From Zygnema cylindricum (lineage: Eukaryota; Streptophyta; Zygnematophyceae; Zygnematales; Zygnemataceae), in the NCBI GenBank assembly GCA_037447655.1, contig JBBHKE010000667.1, forward strand, positions 124,001-188,000: a DNA stretch of 64,000 nucleotides, given 5' to 3'. The notes below the pieces were generated by a model. The model was not told where the DNA came from, made no database searches, and was given only the letters and a program-made list of their open reading frames with translations. The position numbers and the translations under genes are program-made. Below are positions 46,577 through 58,853 of the stretch, piece after piece; position 1 is the first letter of the stretch; every line of letters starts with the position of its first letter.

Positions 46577-47425
46577 CTAGGAGGGCACTGCACAACACAA
46601 GAAAAGAGGAAATTAGTACTCTGCTAAAAAATGGTGGAAACGAGGTTTCAGTCTCATGGATTTAAATGACAGAAATTTGTTGCATACACTGTTCACAAGA
46701 GCGCTAGCATAAGCAAAGCCAGTGATGAAATACTTACTGTATGTCTTAGTATCAATCTGCTCAGGCAGAGTTTTGATGTCGACTTCAAAACGCTCTTGAA
46801 CCTGTTACATTGAAATACACAATTGAGGAATAAAATGAGGAATAAAATCAGTGACTTGTGCTAATAAACCCAGCATATGCTCAAGCTATGAATTGATGAA
46901 CTGATGTGAAAACAGAAACGCGTGAGCGAGAGCATCACCTGTTCAAGCTTTTCTGAGTCCTCTTTGGATGACACAAAAGTGATGGCAAGCCCTTTAGTTC
47001 CAAAGCGACCAGCACGACCTACCTGCGAAAACAATAAACGTGGGCAAATACACAAGAAACCATTAATCACGAAGTAATGCTAGCATCATACAAATGTTCA
47101 AATTTGACCGACAAACACTAAAAACCACAATATTGCTTGATTCCTCAAGTCCAGTTATAGTAGGAGCAAACATAACCTCACAATGCAAAAGTAGAAAAAG
47201 TGACATTAGAAAACCACATATACACGACGCAAGCAAGATCTTGTGACACAACAGGAAAAAAAAGGTGAAGCCTCCGGTTACCCACTCTGTGGAGGTATGT
47301 ATCTGCACTCTCCGGCATGTCATAGTTTATGAAAATATTGACACGTTCAATTCCACGACCAACAAGATCGGTGGCCACCATGATACGCTTATGGCCCTCC
47401 TTTAAATTGTTTATATCGTGTGAGT
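46577..47425 (-). pseudogene. UAP56/SUB2-type DEAD-box RNA helicase, 3' four exons, broken
   Basis: Minus-strand exons are about 47282-47425, 46939-47022, 46738-46801 and 46577-46587. They encode [74 protein letters not shown] and the last codons MPS before TAG, which matches the plant UAP56 C-terminus. The ARGxD/HRxGRxGR helicase motifs V and VI are present. One extra G between QFK and HKRI breaks the frame, and two codons (Asp-Ile) are missing after GRGI. The N-terminal two thirds, including the DECD box, are absent from the window. Introns are retained, so this is not a processed copy. UAP56 acts in splicing and mRNA export; this piece cannot make it. Two alternative splice pairs at the first junction give the same protein. 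Confidence 0.85.
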
Positions 47426-47653
47426 CTGCAACAATGGATAGTCACAAAATAATTGGAAGGAAAATTATCAGAATGGACAGTCACAAATTAGACATGAATA
47501 AGCTTTACAAAAGACCATATTGGACGGTATCAACAAATTGTAAATAAGCCTTCAAACAATCTCCTGGCATAATTAAACATGAACACAACACTCTAACATT
47601 AAAAAAAAACTCAGACTATTCAGTTCTCATAAATAAACCCATATCCTACTTAC

Positions 47654-48990
47654 AGCAGCTTCGTCCTGGCTTTGTCGATCCACTCAACGTTCGGCAACGT
47701 TTTCACACGTCACTCCCATGGGGAGCAGATAGTCCTGAGCACGCTTGTTGCTCTCCACCTGCCAATTTGTCAAGATCAAAAGAGGAGCACCATACATCAT
47801 TTCCCTGAGTCTTTCACAGGAGCAGCTCATTATTTCACTGAAATAATGTCAAAAATATCACCCATACAGTAAATCGACGTAGTAACCTAATGCTGTTCAT
47901 CAACACTCACCTTAGGATTGACACTGCCTTCCCATGCCATTGGATTTGCAGTCATGGATTCCAAACCAGCTCCAATTCCTATATACAAAGACAGCAAATT
48001 GGAAGATTAGGAACGTTACTATCCAGATGAACACTGACTTGGATAAAGGGGAAAAAAAGACCACCGTGAGTATATGCAAAAAAGTATATGCAACCACCGT
48101 GAGTATACTCACCTATATCATAAAACCCGGCTCTGATAGAAGCGACTACATCTGCAACAGCTTGGAGGACAGAGGAACAGTCTGTTGACAGTTCTCACCG
48201 GAACAGTTTCTGCATCAAAGCGACACAAGAAGAGGCATTAATTTGGTAAGTCTTGTTTCTCACAATTTCACTGGCAGCCTGATCAGTTTATAGAGTCAGA
48301 CTCTTGAGTCAATATTTGTTGATACACATCCCTGACATTACGGCAGAACTAATAGCAGCAACAAGAAACTCAAGCATGCCACTTTAATAGCCGTTTCACA
48401 TTGACTCTAACGGCCTCCTTCCAGATTTCTAAAGGAGTAATTCCCTAAATATTGTGAACTATACGATTAGAATGAAAGTGTTTCCCGCCTAGGTCGTCCA
48501 CCAATGGCATTCATACAAGAGGAAAACTTTGAAAAATGGCACTTAAACAAACCTAGCTCGAGTGTCACTACGAGCAATCCAGTATGATTAAAGACATGAA
48601 GATGACGCCAAATTTATGATAGACCTTTTCAGGACATCATCCGTTGTGCTCACATTTGACATAATTGCTGTTAGGTTACCATTAGAAGCCGAAGGAAAAG
48701 AAGAAGATCGCAAGAACCAAAGACAGCCGAATAGCACAGACGTCAAAGCCAGAACCGAAGAAAAGAGAAAAAACACCATAACAAAAAAATACTCAGAGAT
48801 ACTTCTGATAGACCACGTGCCAACCCTTTTTTACAATTTTTCGCTGTGATAACGAGTTTTACTTATTTCTAGATTCAGTACCTGGGAATCCTGCAAAGAA
48901 AGATGCCATTCTGCACTCGTTTGCACGTTGAGCGCCAGGTGCTAAAACGCTTCCGACGATAATATCCCCAACGTGGCGGATAAGCGCAAG
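47654..48990 (-). pseudogene. 3-ketoacyl-CoA thiolase (peroxisomal KAT type), 5' to middle exons, broken
   Basis: Minus-strand exons are about 48882-48990, 48113-48209, 47911-47978 and 47654-47758, with correct gt/ag borders. They encode VGDIIVGSVLAPG, QRANECRMASFFAGFP, ETVPVRTVNR, the region around the catalytic cysteine (CSS), LQAVADVVASIRAGFYDIG, LESMTANPMAWEGSVNP and NKRAQDYLLPMGVT. This is unmistakably the plant peroxisomal thiolase of fatty-acid beta-oxidation. A two-base deletion just before the catalytic Cys codon shifts the frame. A three-base deletion after VAER creates TGA (the expected FG is lost). The 5' end and the C-terminal half are missing. The UAP56 fragment follows on the same strand 230 bp downstream. 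Confidence 0.85.
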
Positions 48991-50262
48991 AAGGGCACGT
49001 CTGCGTCACGGACGGCGTGGCTTGCCATGTGCGATGCTAGCTGGTGGGCCCAAGGGAACCTATCTATCGTCGCGCGACTCAGGAGTAGAGAGCCACGCAG
49101 ACTTAAGAGTCCATGGACACGGAAAGGGCAGCAAGACCAATACTGAAAAACTACATGCGAAAAGACGCAAAAAAATTGGAAAAGCAAAGTCATCGTAACC
49201 ATCCAAAGGCTTCACGACATCATGTCTTTTTGATTAAAAAGAACAGGTTTGTGAGTGTACAACGTTCAATGTCACTTTACTGCTATATAATACAAAAATG
49301 CGTTGCTAACACACGATACATGACTTGCATACTTGTGTAGTCACTACTGCGACATTCTAGAATATATCCGACAGTGCAATTTTTCTGCAACATGGCACAT
49401 TGTTGACTGCAGCCAATTGAACTTGTGAACTACTACTGCATGGATCACACAATTTTTTTCTCTCCATCGGGAAGCTACGATAGGCTCGCTGAACATGAAC
49501 AGTATGGATACAGGATGGAGCAGAACAGAACGTATAGAACGAAACAGTATGGATGGGATGGAATGGAACGGAATCGATAGAACGGATCGGACGGTTTACA
49601 ATGGACAGATATAGATATCCAAGAGCAATCAAGTCAACCCCTTTACAATGTTATTAACTTCACAATTATCTGATCGTATCTATTCGCGGTTATCCAAGAG
49701 CATCATAAAATGCGCTTGAATTTCCACAATATATGCGAACAATACCCAGTACAAATAGAACAAAAAAGAACATTTTTTGTAAGTACTCAGAGATACTTCT
49801 ATTGAATATCTGCCATCATCTTTCTCTATGCTGACGAGTTTCAATCAACTCAACACATCCTGACTATCTACAAAAAACAATTGCATTGTTTTTAGGAGGG
49901 AAAAAATGTGATTGTTGCCTGAAATACTATCTACACCCTGAATAAACCATATCCCTCCTCTACCACTAAATGGCACACATCAAAACATCTTGAGTCCACA
50001 GACAACTTGGTAAATCTAGCGTGACACAGAAAAATCTTAAGAACTGATCATATGTCATACTCTAAATCCACGAACATAACTAAAGGATAAATACATTATT
50101 AGCCACAATATTCAACAACTGCCTAAGCAGCAAAAAGTGATCAATTACTTGTCGACGACAACTAGCAAGTCCACAAAGACAACCATAAAAAAGACCCTCG
50201 AGAATATCACAAACAATGCTCTCCAATTTTCAGTTTCTACCGAGCCGAATCCAAACTAAGTC
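48991..50262. other. Intergenic DNA without a recognisable gene
   Basis: The first 110 bases are unusually GC-rich against the rest. Around 49500-49590 there are gatggaatggaacgg-like short tandem motifs. I see no exon upstream of the thiolase remnant. Confidence 0.5.
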
Positions 50263-53200
50263 TCAACCACGGACCACAAAAACGCCCAAAGCGATGATGA
50301 GAAGAGTGGACGGCATTCCATATCGGAGGTGCCTCCAAAACGTGAGACGATATGGAGGAGATGCAAAGCGAGCTTCTTCACAAACAATTAGTGTGGCTGC
50401 CGATCCCACCAGGGTAAGATTACCGGCTACTGTGCTGATCCACGCCAAAAGAAGCCACGCTCTCGTCACAGAAACGCCGGGAGTCGAAGCAGCCGAGGCA
50501 GCAATTCGGGGTCCCAAAAGTAAAACTGCAATACAAATAAGGAAAAAAATAGGAGTGGTGAGTGAACCAAAGAAAGGAAAGAACAGAGATTCAGTGAGCA
50601 AGGGGTCAGAAACGACAGGAATAGGGGCAGCCGAGCAATCCGAAATCCCAAAAGTAGCACTGTAAAAAGGTTAAGGAAAAAATGGATGTAGTAAGGAAAC
50701 CAAATAAAAGGAAGAAGAGAGAAGCAGTGAGCGAGGGGTCCCAAAAATAGCAGTGCAAAAATGAAGGAGAAAATGGGAATTTTGTAGATCGTTACAACCA
50801 TATACATAACTTGCGTATATAAATGTTAAGTGAAAAGAGGGAAGCAGGGAGTACACCAAACTAAGGGAAAAAGGGGAACAGTCAGCAGACGATTTGAAGG
50901 AAAAAGAGAAGCAGTTAGCAAAGAGAGAAACAGTAAGCAACCCGAATCAAAAGAGTCACATGAGCAATCTGAAGTATGGAAAAAGAGAAAAGAATGGAGT
51001 GAGTGATTAAATGAGGTGTATTCAAAAGAGTGTGACGTCCCAGACATGAAGCAAAGTTATATCTTTAAATAGTTGGTGGTAGATAGAAAATGGTCATGGA
51101 AGTTGCTTATGTGATTTGGCTGAACTCTTCGAGAATTAAAAGCAGATTGGTGGAAAGGTACGAGTATACAAAGTTCGAAAGTTATGTTACATGTTCATCT
51201 CCTTTTATCGGTCTTATTTAACATGGAAAATTTATGCTCAACTTTATCGTAGGTAAACCAAAAGATACCAAAAGATTTAAACCCGTAATATCATACAACT
51301 TTGTAAGCAGTTCGGGAAAAAATCAGACATCCGCTGTGACTTAAAGAATTTACGAGTGGGAAATAGAATGCAAGTAAGGTACAGAAGAAATAGAGAACGG
51401 AATTTAGTTCAGAATGAGAGGGAAGACGGAGTGAGTGTGAGGGAAGACAGAGTGAGTGTGAGGGAAGACAGAGTGAGCCAGGGAGGACTCAATGAGTGGA
51501 TGAGTAAACACGGTGAGAGGAAAGGAGTAGAATGAAAGAATTAGCCAACAAAAAATGGTTGGAGGGGGTCGCAGGCTCAAGGCGTTGAAGCTTACGCTTC
51601 ATTAAAAAACAAATCCCGACAGATTTGCAGGAGGCACTTAAAGAGCTTATTGAAGCGTACCTGTGGGAACATTGGAAGCCACATTGGAAAGCAGTGTGAC
51701 CACAGAACTTAGCACAGCCAGTCCCCCTGGTTTGTCCACTCTTGAATGTGGCTCCACTGCATTCCAAAGACGCCCAGGAAGACCAGTGGCATTAAAGCCC
51801 TCCACCGCAATGAACATCCCCGAGAAAAAAACCAGAAGAGAATAAGAAACCTGCAAACTAACCGTTGGTGTCAACAGAAGAAGCAAACCGGGATGTGACT
51901 TGTACATACATGTAAATACATGGAACTATAAAGCTGGCGAAACTGCCCATAAAAGTCTGGACTGTGAATTTGAGGTGTGATAAAAAGAGAGTATGGAAAC
52001 AAAAAAACTGATACGTAGAAACAAAGAAACGAATAAGAGATGACTTGTCAAAATTAGATTATATTAGATTAGATGAGCTGGGGATGAGATGAAGATGATA
52101 TTGCTATCCCTCTTCTATACTCCAAATTTCCCCCTTCGTGCTGGCCTTTTCTTCTTTGACCATTAGTCTCCTTTTCTCTGTTGAAAGTGGGCTAGTCCCG
52201 CTTTCCTCTGCAATATAAGACGGAAACTGAGCGAAATCCATTTAAGTGAAGCGACGTTAATCACCTTGGCCAGCATTGGTCCAGCATCCACGCGATCGGC
52301 AACTATGAGAATAACTGCTGCTCCTGTAGCCACCCATGCTAAGTCGAGCCCGGCCAGAAAACAACCTAGCATACCTACAGTAACAGTGTAGACAGTGATT
52401 GTAAACAGAGATTTTCGAGAAATGCGAAGCTTCCTGAGACTCCTTAGCAAAGTTGTTCTTTCCCGATTTGCTTGAGTCATGGCATCAGTCTCTGTAGATT
52501 GTTGATCTCTTCTCGAGGACACGGATTCTTCCTCTGGATGCATGGAAGTCGAGGAGGCTGCAGTCAAAGAAGAACAGTGGAGAGAGGAGTTTTGGTTACT
52601 TGGCTTCATAGAGGAAAAGATATTAAGAACTAACAGTACGTTTTTCTGATGTGTCAAAAATGTACTCGGTTTCTGCTGAACGAGGTCACTTTCATGACAT
52701 CTACACTAGAGTTAGCAAACGATGAACTGTGTGATGTGTTCTGTTCCCCGGGAATAAATCAGGTTTTTTTTACAGTAACTTAACTGAACTACTGTACAAA
52801 ATAATAAATTGTGTGAAATGCATTCATCCTAGAAGAATTGCATCAAAATTAGCGCCGATTAGAATCACATCAAAACTGCTGACTCACACTACCACTGGTA
52901 ATTGGTCTACTGTTGAAGAACAAATATGCTCACTTTGCATTTGTGACCGTGATACGTCCAACATGCCACTGGTACCACTCGAGAGTGTCCTTTGTGCATG
53001 TAGGTCTTTTTTATCACCTTTCTCCCAACTGCATTCTCCAATTAATTCAACAACATTTATCTCACAATCTGCTCCACGCTCTCCTGAGCACATTTCTGAA
53101 GCTCCTCCCTGCTCCATCAATATCCAATCCATGGCGTCCATTGGCTTAAGAGATGCATTCTGACCTGCTTTACTTTCCTCCTTCTCCAATTTTTCAACCA

Positions 53201-54150
53201 TCTCTCCACCCTTTCGCCGTTGTTCCATAATCACAGCTGACTGCGACAGCTGAGGTAAGAGTTCTCTTACAACCATCTGATTTCCATCCATTTCCTGTGA
53301 CATCACTGATGAATTTGCCGCCTCCAATTCCTGCGAATCAATTATTTCACCTGCTTCCTTGACAGCAATTTCAAATTCATTGCTCCTTTGCCGTGCAAGA
53401 TTTTTCTTTGCCAACTGCTTCCAGTACAGAGCCAGCAAACCTAAAGTGTTTGCCAGTAACCCTAGCGCGGTGGCTGGTAACACTCCCAGGAAAAAAGTTC
53501 CAAATCCAACGTTTCCTTGCAATGCAATAACAATGTTCTGAGGATTTCCAATTGGTGTTGCAGCGGAACCAATATTAGCGCTTGTTGCAAGAGCCAAAAG
53601 GAAAGGTTCAGGAGGAAGGTCATGGCGTCTGCAAAGGTCAAGCAAAAAGGCGGTGAAGGTAATACAAGCAGTGTCATTTGTGAGAAGTGCTGAGCTGGCA
53701 CCTGCAAGAAGACAAACACGGCACAGCAAATCGCGTCCACCATAACTGCGCCAGCTCAGCAGCGCACGCAGATACTGCCATGCAACCATCCAACCCAGCA
53801 GGCTTCCACGTCATCCCTGTTGGTTGGAGGATCAGCTGATTTCTGAAAAGATGGCACGTGGCACAAGACACTTGCCGCATGACACGTGGCAGCTGCACCT
53901 GGAATAAGTTTGCACGCTGAAGATAGGCGGCCAGCAGCATGGTGGAAAAAAGGAGCGTCAAGATGCGAAGATCAACGGCCTGGAATGCGTCTGCGGGAGA
54001 AAGTACAGTCGTGACGACCATGAGAGATGCGCACAGCAAAGCGCCTCCGGTGCGCCCTATAGGAAGGCATCGGAGAGTTGGAAATGTGGCCAAGAGCCAG
54101 AAAACAGTGAAAGAGAGCGTGCCAAGGACGACCGTACGAGCGTCCGTCAT
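50263..54150 (-). CDS. Lsi2/ArsB-NhaD-type transporter, copy 1, five exons
   Basis: Minus-strand exons are 54150-53899, 53774 to about 52890, about 52676-52265, 51850-51661 and 50525-50263. Motifs in order are [92 protein letters not shown], a long hydrophilic loop of roughly 200 residues, [52 protein letters not shown] and [16 protein letters not shown]. These match plant Lsi2-like silicon/arsenite efflux proteins of the ion-transporter superfamily; about ten to twelve membrane spans are expected. The exon 2/3 border in the loop is uncertain (donors near 52885-52890, acceptors near 52560 or 52676). The start at 54150 is chosen because the family begins just before VVLG. Substrate (silicate, arsenite or another anion) is not decided by sequence. 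The last intron is 1.1 kb and carries exon-derived repeats. Confidence 0.85.
50500..50780 (-). repeat. Tandem units derived from the exon 5 acceptor region of the transporter
   Basis: The stretch around the last 3' splice site (ggtcccaaaagtaaaactgc) recurs with changes near 50650 (atcccaaaagtagcactg) and 50738 (ggtcccaaaaatagcagtgc). The units are about 115 bp apart and separated by similar gaagcagtgagcgagggg-type text. Each unit thus contains a pseudo-splice acceptor and the first codons of exon 5 (VLLLG). Confidence 0.6.
51417..51480. repeat. Three units of gagggaagacagagtgagtgt
   Basis: Three nearly perfect 21-bp units at the edge of the segmental duplication, present again at 55723-55786. 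Proximity to the duplication breakpoint may be relevant. Confidence 0.85.
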
Positions 54151-54539
54151 GGCCGTATGGATCAGAATGTGGCAGCCATGGCTCGAGAGGTGCAGAGTCT
54201 GCAAAATAAAAACAGGTTGAAGCGAGACGATTGTCACGAGTTTCATTAAAATGAACATGAAGCGTACAGGAATGACTGCACACTACTGTAGACAAAACAT
54301 GCTGTACTGTACTGTACTGTAATGTCCTGTTCAGAATTTACAGTACTGTACCGTAATTCACTGTACCTTCCACACTGTACTTTGGCATTTGTCTTTGTTG
54401 ACCGTATCAGTATCTGTGATTGTGAAAGGTGGCTACGCCAACACTGGATGACGATAGTCGCACGTAGTTAGTGTTGAAATAAAATCTAAAGTGAAGGGAA
54501 TCTTTCAAGCGAGTCATTTATATCTGAAAGCCTGAATAA

Positions 54540-55080
54540 ATGCGTGCCACGTATACATTTAAAACGACAAGTGGCCAACTCAAAAGGATCCCGACGCTGC
54601 TCTACAATAGTCTATGAGGTTATATTATTAATTGCTGAAAAACAATGGCCGTAAACGAACTTGTGTCCAACGCTATCGACTATATTCTGGGTGTTTTGCC
54701 AACGCGTCAAACCCTCATGGGCATTACATACGTGATTCCGGGGAATAAAGTTTTTTTTAAATTGCCCGAAAAATTGTGGCCGCAATCGTGAAAGGAGGTC
54801 CTCCCGCAATCGACGTTTTTCTTTGCGTTTTCTGCCGCGTGTCGAAATTAAATGCGACTACACCTGTTTGTTTCAGCCTTTCCGGGGCAGGCGGTACATA
54901 CGATATGGGTGGCAACGTCGTTTGTACTATACTCGAAGAAACATATTCACGTGCCATTAACTCCCTCCGTCGCGACAACATCTCATAATGCTCTACAGTA
55001 CAGTACAGTAGTTCCAAAATTCCAATCATCCAATGAACTGGCACCGTCAGCTATTTTGCTTATGCATAACTGGCTAAGTT
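54540..55080. other. Conserved unassigned block upstream of transporter copy 1
   Basis: Both duplication units keep open frames here (plus strand KGGPPAIDVFLC, LSGAGGTYDMGGNVVC; minus strand RLRPQFFGQFKKNF), but I recognise no family. There are no splice or start features I trust. Copy in unit 2: about 59040-59580. It probably includes promoter or older repeat sequence. Confidence 0.3.
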
Positions 55081-55966
55081 CTAAAACTACATCTGAACCG
55101 TCCGTATATCTATTTCCATGTGTCACAAATGGTGTAGCTGTGTTCAGTATTCTGTTTCGTGCCAAGTTCGTCGCATAGGCTGATTAGCTCCTCTGCGTCT
55201 GTGGGCGACAATTTTGTATTCATAGCATTTTCACATCATCAGTGCGGTATGTTAAATGTATACATACCCTACAGCCCTACAGGAGTGTTCTAATACCAAC
55301 ATTCTGCAAGCTTTTCTTTTCTTTGAATCTGTTGTTGCTTGGTAAAGTAAGCAATTATTGTTAACCCTAGTCTTGGCTAGTTTCAAAGAGCTCCTGTAAA
55401 GGAAGCTTTTATATTCGTAAGCAGACTACTGCATAAAGGAGGTCTTCCCTAAGACGACAAGATTGTTGAAAGGTGCAGGTGAGTACAGGCTGTTTCTATT
55501 CCATATTGTAGGTTTTCTGAGCTTCGCCTTTTTTTGTTTTTAAACAAGAGATGTTAAAATATAGAGCTCAAGTAACATTGTGATGTCTTCTTGTGTGCAC
55601 ATCGTAGCCGTGAGAAAAAGTTATTGAAAGTTGTGGAATACTTCAACTTCTTAGGGTTGAGATCAGACTGCTATGGGTTATCGTTGACAGAAGAAATAGA
55701 GAACGGAATTTAGTTCAGAATGAGAGGGAAGACGGAGTGAGTGTGAGGGAAGACAGAGTGAGTGTGAGGGAAGACAGAGTGAGCCAGGGAGGACTCAATG
55801 AGTGGATGAGTAAACACGGTGAGAGGAAAGGAGTAGAATGAAAGAATTAGCCAACAAAAAATGGTTGGAGGGGGTCGCAGGCTCAAGGCGTTGAAGCTTA
55901 CGCTTCATTAAAAAACAAATCCCGACGGATTTGCAGGAGGCACTTAAAGAGCTTATTGAAGCGTAC

Positions 55967-58456
55967 CTGTGGGAACATTGGAAGCCACATTGGAAAGCAG
56001 TGTGACCACAAAACTTAGCACAGCCAGTCCCCCTGGTTTGTCCACTCTTGAATGTGGCTCCACTGCATTCCAAAGACGCCCAGGAAGACCAGTGGCATTA
56101 AAGCCCTCCACCGCAATGAACATCCCCGAGAAAAAAACCAGAAGAGAATAAGAAACCTGCAAACTAACCGTTGGTGTCAACAGAAGAAGCAAACCGGGAT
56201 GTGACTTGTACATACATGTAAATACATGGAACTATAAAGCTGGCGAAACTGCCCATAAAAGTCTGGACTGTGAATTTGAGGTGTGATAAAAAGAGAGTAT
56301 GGAAACAAAAAAACTGATACGTAGAAACAAAGAAACGAATAAGAGATGACTTGTCAAAATTAGATTATATTAGATTAGATGAGCTGGGGATGAGATGAAG
56401 ATGATATTGCTATCCCTCTTCTATACTCCAAATTTCCCCCTTCGTGCTGGCCTTTTCTTCTTTGACCATTAGTCTCCTTTTCTCTGTTGAAAGTGGGCTA
56501 GTCCCGCTTTCCTCTGCAATATAAGACGGAAACTGAGCGAAATCCATTTAAGTGAAGCGACGTTAATCACCTTGGCCAGCATTGGTCCAGCATCCACGCG
56601 ATCGGCAACTATGAGAATAACTGCTGCTCCTGTAGCCACCCATGCTAAGTCGAGCCCGGCCAGAAAACAACCTAGCATACCTACAGTAACAGTGTAGACA
56701 GTGATTGTAAACAGAGATTTTCGAGAAATGCGAAGCTTCCTGAGACTCCTTAGCAAAGTTGTTCTTTCCCGATTTGCTTGAGTCATGGCATCAGTCTCTG
56801 TAGATTGTTGATCTCTTCTCGAGGACACGGATTCTTCCTCTGGATGCATGGAAGTCGAGGAGGCTGCAGTCAAAGAAGAACAGTGGAGAGAGGAGTTTTG
56901 GTTACTTGGCTTCATAGAGGAAAAGATATTAAGAACTAACAGTACGTTTTTCTGATGTGTCAAAAATGTACTCGGTTTCTGCTGAACGAGGTCACTTTCA
57001 TGACATCTACACTAGAGTTAGCAAACGATGAACTGTGTGATGTGTTCTGTTCCCCGGGAATAAATCAGGTTTTTTTTACAGTAACTTAACTGAACTACTG
57101 TACAAAATAATAAATTGTGTGAAATGCATTCATCCTAGAAGAATTGCATCAAAATTAGCGCCGATTAGAATCACATCAAAACTGCTGACTCACACTACCA
57201 CTGGTAATTGGTCTACTGTTGAAGAACAAATATGCTCACTTTGCATTTGTGACCGTGATACGTCCAACATGCCACTGGTACCACTCGAGAGTGTCCTTTG
57301 TGCATGTAGGTCTTTTTTATCACCTTTCTCCCAACTGCATTCTCCAATTAATTCAACAACATTTATCTCACAATCTGCTCCACGCTCTCCTGAGCACATT
57401 TCTGAAGCTCCTCCCTGCTCCATCAATATCCAATCCATGGCGTCCATTGGCTTAAGAGATGCATTCTGACCTGCTTTACTTTCCTCCTTCTCCAATTTTT
57501 CAACCATCTCTCCACCCTTTCGCCGTTGTTCCATAATCACAGCTGACTGCGACAGCTGAGGTAAGAGTTCTCTTACAACCATCTGATTTCCATCCATTTC
57601 CTGTGACATCACTGATGAATTTGCCGCCTCCAATTCCTGCGAATCAATTATTTCACCTGCTTCCTTGACAGCAATTTCAAATTCATTGCTCCTTTGCCGT
57701 GCAAGATTTTTCTTTGCCAACTGCTTCCAGTACAGAGCCAGCAAACCTAAAGTGTTTGCCAGTAACCCTAGCGCGGTGGCTGGTAACACTCCCAGAAAAA
57801 AAGTTCCAAATCCAACGTTTCCTTGCAATGCAATAACAATGTTCTGAGGATTTCCAATTGGTGTTGCAGCGGAACCAATATTAGCGCTTGTTGCAAGAGC
57901 CAAAAGGAAAGGTTCAGGAGGAAGGTCATGGCGTCTGCAAAGGTCAAGCAAAAAGGCGGTGAAGGTAATACAAGCAGTGTCATTTGTGAGAAGTGCTGAG
58001 CTGGCACCTGCAAGAAGACAAACACGGCACAGCAAATCGCGTCCACCATAACTGCGCCAGCTCAGCAACGCACGCAGATACTGCCATGCAACCATCCAAC
58101 CCAGCAGGCTTCCACGTCATCCCTGTTGGTTGGAGGATCAGCTGATTTCTGAAAAGATGGCACGTGGCACAAGACACTTGCCGCATGACACGTGGCAGCT
58201 GCACCTGGAATAAGTTTGCACGCTGAAGATAGGCGGCCAGCAGCATGGTGGAAAAAAGGAGCGTCAAGATGCGAAGATCAACGGCCTGGAATGCGTCTGC
58301 GGGAGAAAGTACAGTCGTGACGACCATGAGAGATGCGCACAGCAAAGCGCCTCCGGTGCGCCCTATAGGAAGGCATCTGAGAGTTGGAAATGTGGCCAAT
58401 AGCCAGAAAACAGTGAAAGAGAGCGTGCCGAGCACGACCGTACGAGCGTCCGTCAT
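55967..58456 (-). pseudogene. Lsi2-type transporter, copy 2, exons 1-4 only
   Basis: Exons correspond to copy 1 shifted by 4306: 58456-58205, from 58080, ending 56571, and 56156-55967. All splice sites are kept. The final exon, which encodes VLLLGPRI to the C-terminus including the last membrane helices ([16 protein letters not shown]), lies outside the duplicated unit. It is therefore missing. The transcript would run into the upstream region of copy 1. Only exon 5 of copy 1 has the matching phase, so a tandem-chimeric splice over about 5.4 kb would be needed for a full protein. Otherwise the product lacks about 88 residues. The motifs of exons 1-4 are otherwise intact. Confidence 0.8.
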
Positions 58457-58636
58457 GGCCGTACGGATCAGAATGTGGCAGCCATGGCTCGAGAGGTGCA
58501 GAGTCTGCAAAGTCAAAACAGGGTGAAGCGAGACGGTTGTCACGAGTTTCTTTAAAATGAACATAAAGGGTACAGGAATGACTGCACACGAAACATGTTG
58601 TACTGTACTGTAATGTCCTATTCAGAATTTACAGTA

Positions 58637-58853
58637 CACCGCCAATCGCTATTAGCGTTGTGTACGCTAATCCCGTCCCGCTTTTTTTTGTTTTTATTCT
58701 CAAATAGAATTATCCACACTATTTAAAAAAAGCCCTAATTCCTAATTCGAGTAATCGATTTCTTCCAAAATTTCCAAATTCCCAATTAGCGTACACCACG
58801 CTAAATAATAGTATACGCTAATCAAACCTACACGCTAATAGCGATTGGCGGTG
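58637..58853. mobile_element. 217-bp MITE with TA target duplication
   Basis: Terminal repeats CACCGCCAATCGCTATTAGC and GCTAATAGCGATTGGCGGTG are perfect inverts. Flanks are TA on each side (58635-58636, 58854-58855), and the empty site cagtactg is seen at the paralogous position near 54342. Because gtac is palindromic, a 4-bp gtac duplication fits as well. A second inner inverted pair (attagcgttgtgtacgctaa against attagcgtaca-ccacgctaa) extends the stem. No coding. Tc1/mariner-type TA specificity is suggested but not proven. Confidence 0.85.

Larger units (their letters stand above)
51382..55687. repeat. Tandem segmental duplication, unit 1 (4306 bp)
   Basis: Starts cagaagaaatagagaacgg and ends gggttatcgttga. 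It contains transporter exons 1 to 4 of copy 1, part of intron 4 and about 1.5 kb upstream of the gene. It is joined head to tail with unit 2 at 55687/55688. Confidence 0.95.

Noticed and set aside
52884-53163. Plus-strand frames opposite the transporter loop
   Set aside because: They mirror the minus-strand coding exon and are repeated in the duplication; the minus strand has the transporter motifs.
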